Origin: Iodobacter sp. BJB302
Lineage (GTDB): Bacteria > Pseudomonadota > Gammaproteobacteria > Burkholderiales > Chitinibacteraceae
Assembly: GCF_002735645.1 (NCBI RefSeq)
Contig: NZ_PDZG01000025.1
Location: 1 to 56,347, forward strand
DNA length: 56,347 bases
Direction: 5' to 3'
The notes below the pieces were generated by a model. That model was not told the DNA's origin. It saw only the letters and a program-made list of their open reading frames with translations, and searched no databases. This document shows positions 52,954 to 56,347 of the stretch, piece by piece (within the stretch, counting starts at the first letter, position 1; the number at the start of each line of letters is the position of its first letter). The position numbers and the translations under genes were made by a program.

Positions 52954-53763
52954 ATGAAAAAATGGCTTATCACGTCTGTTTTACTGACGCTGCTTCAACC
53001 TGCACTGGCCGCAGCCCCAAAGAAAATCGTGACCTTAGGCGGGCCGCTCACCGAAATCGTATATGCGCTGGATGCTGAAGCGCGGCTGGTAGCGGTGGAT
53101 CAATCCAGCGTCTACCCGCCTGCTGCCAATAAATTGCCCAAGGTAGGTTACTACCGCGCGTTTTCGGTGGAAGGCGTGCTGTCGCAAAAGCCTGATCTGA
53201 TTCTGGCCTCTGACCAGGCTGGCCCGCCGGAAGCCTTGGCAAGGCTGCAACGCACCGGTGTGCCTGTGATTGTGCTGCCAAGCGCGCCTAATTTGGCCGC
53301 GCTGGAAAAACGCATCACCGGCATCGCCAGCGCTTTGCATGAGGAAGAAAAAGGCAGGAGTATCGTGGCAAAGCTGAAACGTGATGTGACACCTGCCCCG
53401 GCCAGCAATACCCGCGCCCTGCTGTTGATCAGCCGCAGCGGCAGCCCGGAAGGCGCTGGCAATGACACCACGGCCGACGCCATCTTGAAATTAGCCGGTT
53501 TAAACAATGTACTGGCCAAACAACAGGGCTACAAACCGCTGTCCATGGAAAGCATCGCCGCGCTGCAGCCGGATGTAATTGTGCTGTCCGGTATGACGGT
53601 ACAAAACTTGGGCGGCATGGAAAAAGTACTCGCCATGCCAGGGCTGGCACAGACCCCTGCGGCCAAAAACAAGAAAATTGTGGTGATGGATGACCTGCTG
53701 CTGCTCGGCTTTGGGCCCCGTTTGCCAGAAGCGTTGCAACAGCTGAAGCAGGCGTCCAGGTAA
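52954..53763 (+). CDS. hmuT: Heme ABC transporter periplasmic binding protein HmuT
   Basis: 269 residues: signal peptide (MKKWLITSVLLTLLQPALAA) and a class III binding-protein fold (KKIVTLGGPLTEIVYAL, later TTADAILKLAGLNNVLA and LQPDVIVLSG). The heme-ligand tyrosine is expected in VGYYRAFSVEGVLSQKPD, as in PhuT/ShuT. Delivers heme from the outer-membrane receptor to HmuUV. Directly after hmuS. A strong inverted repeat (AGCCCCAT at 53767, GCAAACAGCG at 53784 against CGCTGTTTGC and ATGGGGCT) and repeat A8 follow before hmuU. Confidence 0.95.
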   Translation: MKKWLITSVLLTLLQPALAAAPKKIVTLGGPLTEIVYALDAEARLVAVDQSSVYPPAANKLPKVGYYRAFSVEGVLSQKPDLILASDQAGPPEALARLQRTGVPVIVLPSAPNLAALEKRITGIASALHEEEKGRSIVAKLKRDVTPAPASNTRALLLISRSGSPEGAGNDTTADAILKLAGLNNVLAKQQGYKPLSMESIAALQPDVIVLSGMTVQNLGGMEKVLAMPGLAQTPAAKNKKIVVMDDLLLLGFGPRLPEALQQLKQASR

Positions 53764-53805
53764 GAGAGCCCCATAGATGCTAGGCAAACAGCGGGGAGTG
53801 CAATA

Positions 53806-54056
53806 AACGCGCTGTTTGCATGGGGCTTAAATCCTCCCCTTGAAGCATGCCGAAGCGAGGAACAAGCGGGGCGGGGTTTCTTTGATCCTGTTTGAGCGAG
53901 CGAAGCGAGTGAGTCCCGCAGCCGCCGACTCGATTGTCCACAGTGAGGGGTTTCGTGCTTCGTGGGGTCGCCTTCTTTTGGTTCTTTTCTTGGCGAAGCA
54001 AGAAAAGAACGCCCCCGCGGTGGCTACCGCTCCAAAATAAACGTGCCGAAGGCACT
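53806..54056. repeat. Family A repeat, copy A8
   Basis: Body of the repeat lying in the hmuT/hmuU junction in sense orientation: TTTGCATGGGGCTTAAATCC, AGGAACAAGCGGGGCGGGG, then a perfect 12-bp hairpin GTTCTTTTCTTG (53981-53992), loop GCGAAG, CAAGAAAAGAAC (53999-54010), and GTGCC-GAA-GGCAC ending at 54056. The right arm is lost. Its left part is joined to an inverted fragment of the same sequence (53767-53827), making a second long hairpin. Confidence 0.85.
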
Positions 54057-54086
54057 CATCTTTTTCCCCTTGTATCAGGATTTATC

Positions 54087-55109
54087 ATGACCGCAATAAG
54101 CCAGCCCCGCACCACCTTGCCGCAGTTTTCTAACTGGCTGCTGTGGGCCTTAGGCGGCTTGCTTATTTTGCTGATGATGATTTCAGCCAGCAGTGGCGCT
54201 GTCGCCATTCCGCTTAGCGAGTTACCGCAGCTCATCTTCAGCCCCAGATTTGAAATCGGCAGCGAGCAGCAGCTCTGGCAAAGCGTTTTGCTGGATATGC
54301 GCCTGCCGCGCGTTGTATTTGGTGCTCTGGCCGGGGCGGTATTAGCGCTCACTGGCGCAGCCATGCAGGCTTTATTCAGAAACCCGCTGGCCGAGCCTGG
54401 CCTGTTGGGCATTACCTCAGGCGCATCCTTAGGTGCAGTTACGGCCATTTTGTTTGGCGGGGGCAGCTTGATGGTGCTAGCCCCGGCGGCCTTTCTTGGC
54501 AGCCTGATTGCCACAGCGCTGGCTTATCACTTGGGCAAACATTATCAGGGCATTGCCGGGCTGCTGCTGGCGGGGATTGCCATCAATGCCATCTGCTTCA
54601 GCCTGATCGGGTTGATGACTTATATGGCAGATGATAATCAGCTGCGCAGCCTGACCTTCTGGAGTATGGGCAGCCTGGCAGGTGGCACATGGTCTTTGCT
54701 TAGCGTGCTGAGCCCTGCCCTGCTGGTGATTTCGGCCCTGATTCTGCGCCACTGGCGCGCCATGAATGCACTGCTCTTAGGTGAGCGCGAAGCGCAGCAT
54801 TTAGGCTTTCCCATGAAGGCCATCCGCCGCAAATTAGTCTTGCTCACAGCGCTACTAATTGGCCCGCTGGTGGCAGCAACCGGCGGGATTGGCTTTGTAG
54901 GGCTGGTAGTACCGCATTTAGTCAGAATGGTACTGGGTGCTGATCATCGACGTTTATTACCTGCATCGATGCTGGCTGGTGCCATAGCCCTTGTCGCCGC
55001 CGACTGCCTGGCCCGCCTTGTGGCACAACCCGCCGAGCTGCCAATTGGCATCGTCACCAGCCTGATCGGAGGGCCGTTCTTTCTTTGGCTGCTGATTTCG
55101 CGGAAATAA
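54087..55109 (+). CDS. hmuU: Heme ABC transporter permease HmuU
   Basis: 340-residue FecCD-type permease with about ten membrane helices. Conserved segments include LDMRLPRVVFGALAGAVLAL, GAAMQALFRNPLAEPGLLGI, SGASLGAV, and GGIGFVGLVVPHLVRM near the ATPase contact. Works with HmuT and HmuV to bring heme into the cytosol. I start at ATG 54087 (CAGGA eight bases upstream); the frame is open to 53934 through repeat A8, but that stretch is repeat sequence. 207 bases including a degenerate family B hairpin separate it from hmuV. Confidence 0.95.
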   Translation: MTAISQPRTTLPQFSNWLLWALGGLLILLMMISASSGAVAIPLSELPQLIFSPRFEIGSEQQLWQSVLLDMRLPRVVFGALAGAVLALTGAAMQALFRNPLAEPGLLGITSGASLGAVTAILFGGGSLMVLAPAAFLGSLIATALAYHLGKHYQGIAGLLLAGIAINAICFSLIGLMTYMADDNQLRSLTFWSMGSLAGGTWSLLSVLSPALLVISALILRHWRAMNALLLGEREAQHLGFPMKAIRRKLVLLTALLIGPLVAATGGIGFVGLVVPHLVRMVLGADHRRLLPASMLAGAIALVAADCLARLVAQPAELPIGIVTSLIGGPFFLWLLISRK

Positions 55110-55140
55110 ACCGTGCGAGCCATTGCTTATAAAAATCAAA

Positions 55141-55209
55141 CTAAAACCACAGAGGGCACAGAGCGTAACAGGAGAAATGGCCTGTGTTTTTGTGCCTTTT
55201 GTGTTTTTA
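55141..55209. repeat. Degenerate family B hairpin, copy B6
   Basis: CTAAAACCACAGAGGGCACA ... CAGG / CCTG ... TGTGCCTTTTGTGTTTTTAG form an imperfect facing pair with an 8-base loop, between hmuU and hmuV. It looks like a decayed version of the B2 pair with shorter arms. Confidence 0.65.
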
Positions 55210-55316
55210 GCAAACATCTGCTTTAGCGCTACTGTGTCATCACCCCTTTTAAAGCAATCGATATCAGCAGAAGCGGCTTCTGATGCGAATGCCCTCTTAC
55301 CCTTGTGGAAAAACGA

Positions 55317-56105
55317 ATGCCCAGCTTATTGAATACTCAGAATCTTTACTTTAAACGTGGCAAACAGCTGATTTTGAATGATGTTTCTCTGACGCTGCAA
55401 GCAGGTGAAGTCACGGCCATTCTGGGTGCCAATGGTGCAGGTAAGTCCACACTGCTGTCGCTGCTGTCCGGCGAGATCAAGGCCGATCAGGGTGAAATCT
55501 GCTTAAAAGGGGTAAATATCGCGGATATGCCAGCGGCAAAGCTCGCTCGTCAGCGTGCTGTGCTGCCGCAAAACCCGAATCTGACTTTCGATCTTGGAGT
55601 CGAAGAAGTCATCGCCATGGGGGCATATCCTTTTGCGGAGCTGTCACCCCACACTGTGTGCAACTTAAGCTTAAAGGTTTTGCAGCTTGCCGATATCAGC
55701 CATCTGGCCCGGCGCCGTTACTACCAGCTATCCGGTGGCGAGCAACAGCGGGTGCAGTTTGCCCGTGTGCTGCTGCAAATCCTCGCAAATCCAGGCCAGC
55801 CACGATATTTGCTGCTGGATGAGCCCACCGCCAGCCTGGACCCGCGCCATCAGCACGATTTACTCGCCGTAGTCAGCCGCCTGGCGCAGAGCGAAAATAT
55901 CGCCGTGGCCGTCGTTCTGCACGACGTAAACCTCGCCGCCCGCTGGTGCAACCATTTGCTGCTGCTGAAAAACGGCAGCACCGTCGCCTGCGGTACACCC
56001 AAAGAAGTTCTCACCCCCAGCCTGCTCAGCACCGCCTACGGCATCGCATCCACCGTCATCCCGCATCCTAAGCATGAGGAGCGGTGTTTGGTGTTGTTTG
56101 AATAA
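55317..56105 (+). CDS. hmuV: Heme ABC transporter ATPase HmuV
   Basis: 262 residues from ATG 55317 (GGAA upstream; GTG 55305 would add four). Complete ABC ATPase: Walker A GANGAGKST, Q-loop LPQNPNLTF, signature LSGGEQQRVQFARVL, Walker B LLLDEPTASLD, switch His VLHDVNLAARW. Powers heme import with HmuU. Last gene of the plus-strand heme set. No clear terminator after it; a decayed family B fragment lies at 56131-56175, then an IS element begins. Confidence 0.95.
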   Translation: MPSLLNTQNLYFKRGKQLILNDVSLTLQAGEVTAILGANGAGKSTLLSLLSGEIKADQGEICLKGVNIADMPAAKLARQRAVLPQNPNLTFDLGVEEVIAMGAYPFAELSPHTVCNLSLKVLQLADISHLARRRYYQLSGGEQQRVQFARVLLQILANPGQPRYLLLDEPTASLDPRHQHDLLAVVSRLAQSENIAVAVVLHDVNLAARWCNHLLLLKNGSTVACGTPKEVLTPSLLSTAYGIASTVIPHPKHEERCLVLFE

Positions 56106-56220
56106 GGGATGAAGCGCAGTCCCCCCAAAAGCTTGAACCACGAAGGACACAAATTTTCCATCACAGAGACATAGTGATCCGTAAATCAAAAATAAACTTT
56201 CAATAAAAAAGCCGAATTGC

Positions 56221-56347
56221 TGAACTGACCCCAATTAGTTGGACAGTATAAAAGCTAGGCGCTCAAGGGCTGGGTTCTGTATTGCACAGGACTCAGCCCT
56301 TTTAACTTCAGTTTGATTCGGTCGTGGTTATAGTAATGGATGTAATC
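56221..56347 (-). mobile_element. IS3-family insertion sequence, end only (runs off the window)
   Basis: From TGAACTGACCCC at 56221 the sequence has the look of an IS3-family (IS150-like) terminal repeat, TGACCCCAATTAGTTGGACA, followed inward by the 3' end of the orfB transposase on the minus strand. The other end lies beyond 56347. Target duplication cannot be checked. Confidence 0.85.
56255..56347 (-). CDS. IS3-family transposase OrfB, C-terminal fragment
   Basis: The minus-strand frame reads [20 protein letters not shown] then [10 protein letters not shown] and a TAG stop. This YIxYYNxxRIxxKLKGLSPxxYR motif is the conserved C-terminus of IS3-group DDE transposases. Only the last 30 residues are in the window; the remainder is cut off by its edge. 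Confidence 0.9.
   Translation of the reverse strand, partial: DYIHYYNHDRIKLKLKGLSPVQYRTQPLSA

Noticed and set aside
53934-54086. N-terminal extension of hmuU
   Set aside because: The extra 51 residues are repeat A8 sequence in frame; ATG 54087 has CAGGA upstream and matches FecCD proteins.

Overview
The window looks like the chromosome of a Gram-negative betaproteobacterium of the order Neisseriales, most likely Iodobacter or a close relative. This rests on protein character (HslV, GTP-free housekeeping genes such as SpoT and TrmB of betaproteobacterial type) and on the cluster gmk-rpoZ-spoT-thiS-thiG-trmB; it is an inference made without any database search. About 41 protein genes can be supported. 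No rRNA, tRNA, CRISPR array or prophage was seen.

Layout. 1-8.2 kb: a GAF-domain protein, the divergent methionine pair metE/metR, a periplasmic thioredoxin-like protein and an AraC-GyrI regulator. 8.2-18.6 kb (minus strand): a TonB-dependent receptor of unknown substrate, dsbD, a PAS-PAS-GGDEF diguanylate cyclase and a large DUF748 (AsmA-like) protein. 18.9-24.3 kb (plus): a duplicated STAS-like protein, an hslV without hslU beside it, a double-receiver response regulator, then the overlapping genes birA-coaX-SPOR protein. 24.3-26.5 kb (minus): a flagellar flgP-flgT unit with a small downstream lipoprotein and a sigma-28-like -10 box. 27-32.3 kb (minus): gmk, rpoZ, spoT, thiS, thiG and trmB. 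32.5-38.9 kb (plus): a complete RND efflux system (outer-membrane channel, adaptor, pump). 39.3-41.1 kb: flavodoxin, small unknown protein, and an unusual GNAT-fragment/Hint-domain fusion. 41.3-44 kb: a Cache-HAMP-GGDEF-EAL protein with a degenerate GGDEF.

44.5-56.1 kb is a heme acquisition and anaerobic heme breakdown island: ChaN-like lipoprotein, ChuY-like reductase, HutX/ChuX carrier and HutW/ChuW radical-SAM enzyme on the minus strand; heme receptor, HemS-like protein and the HmuTUV ABC importer on the plus strand. Two Fur-box-like sites overlap promoter-like sequences in the divergent hutW/receptor gap. The window ends in the 3' end of an IS3-family transposase.

The most striking unexplained structure is a dispersed, non-coding, MITE-like repeat of about 325-430 bp (family A, eight copies). 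The best copy has 13-bp perfect terminal inverted repeats. All copies share a GTGCC/GGCAC hairpin, and many share a second hairpin whose stem changes in a compensated way. Four copies sit between genes of the heme island and one remnant splits the RND operon. Two other families accompany it: a CCACGGAG-type repeat that often forms facing pairs (family B) and nested GTAGG(T/G)TGGGTTA palindromes (family C).
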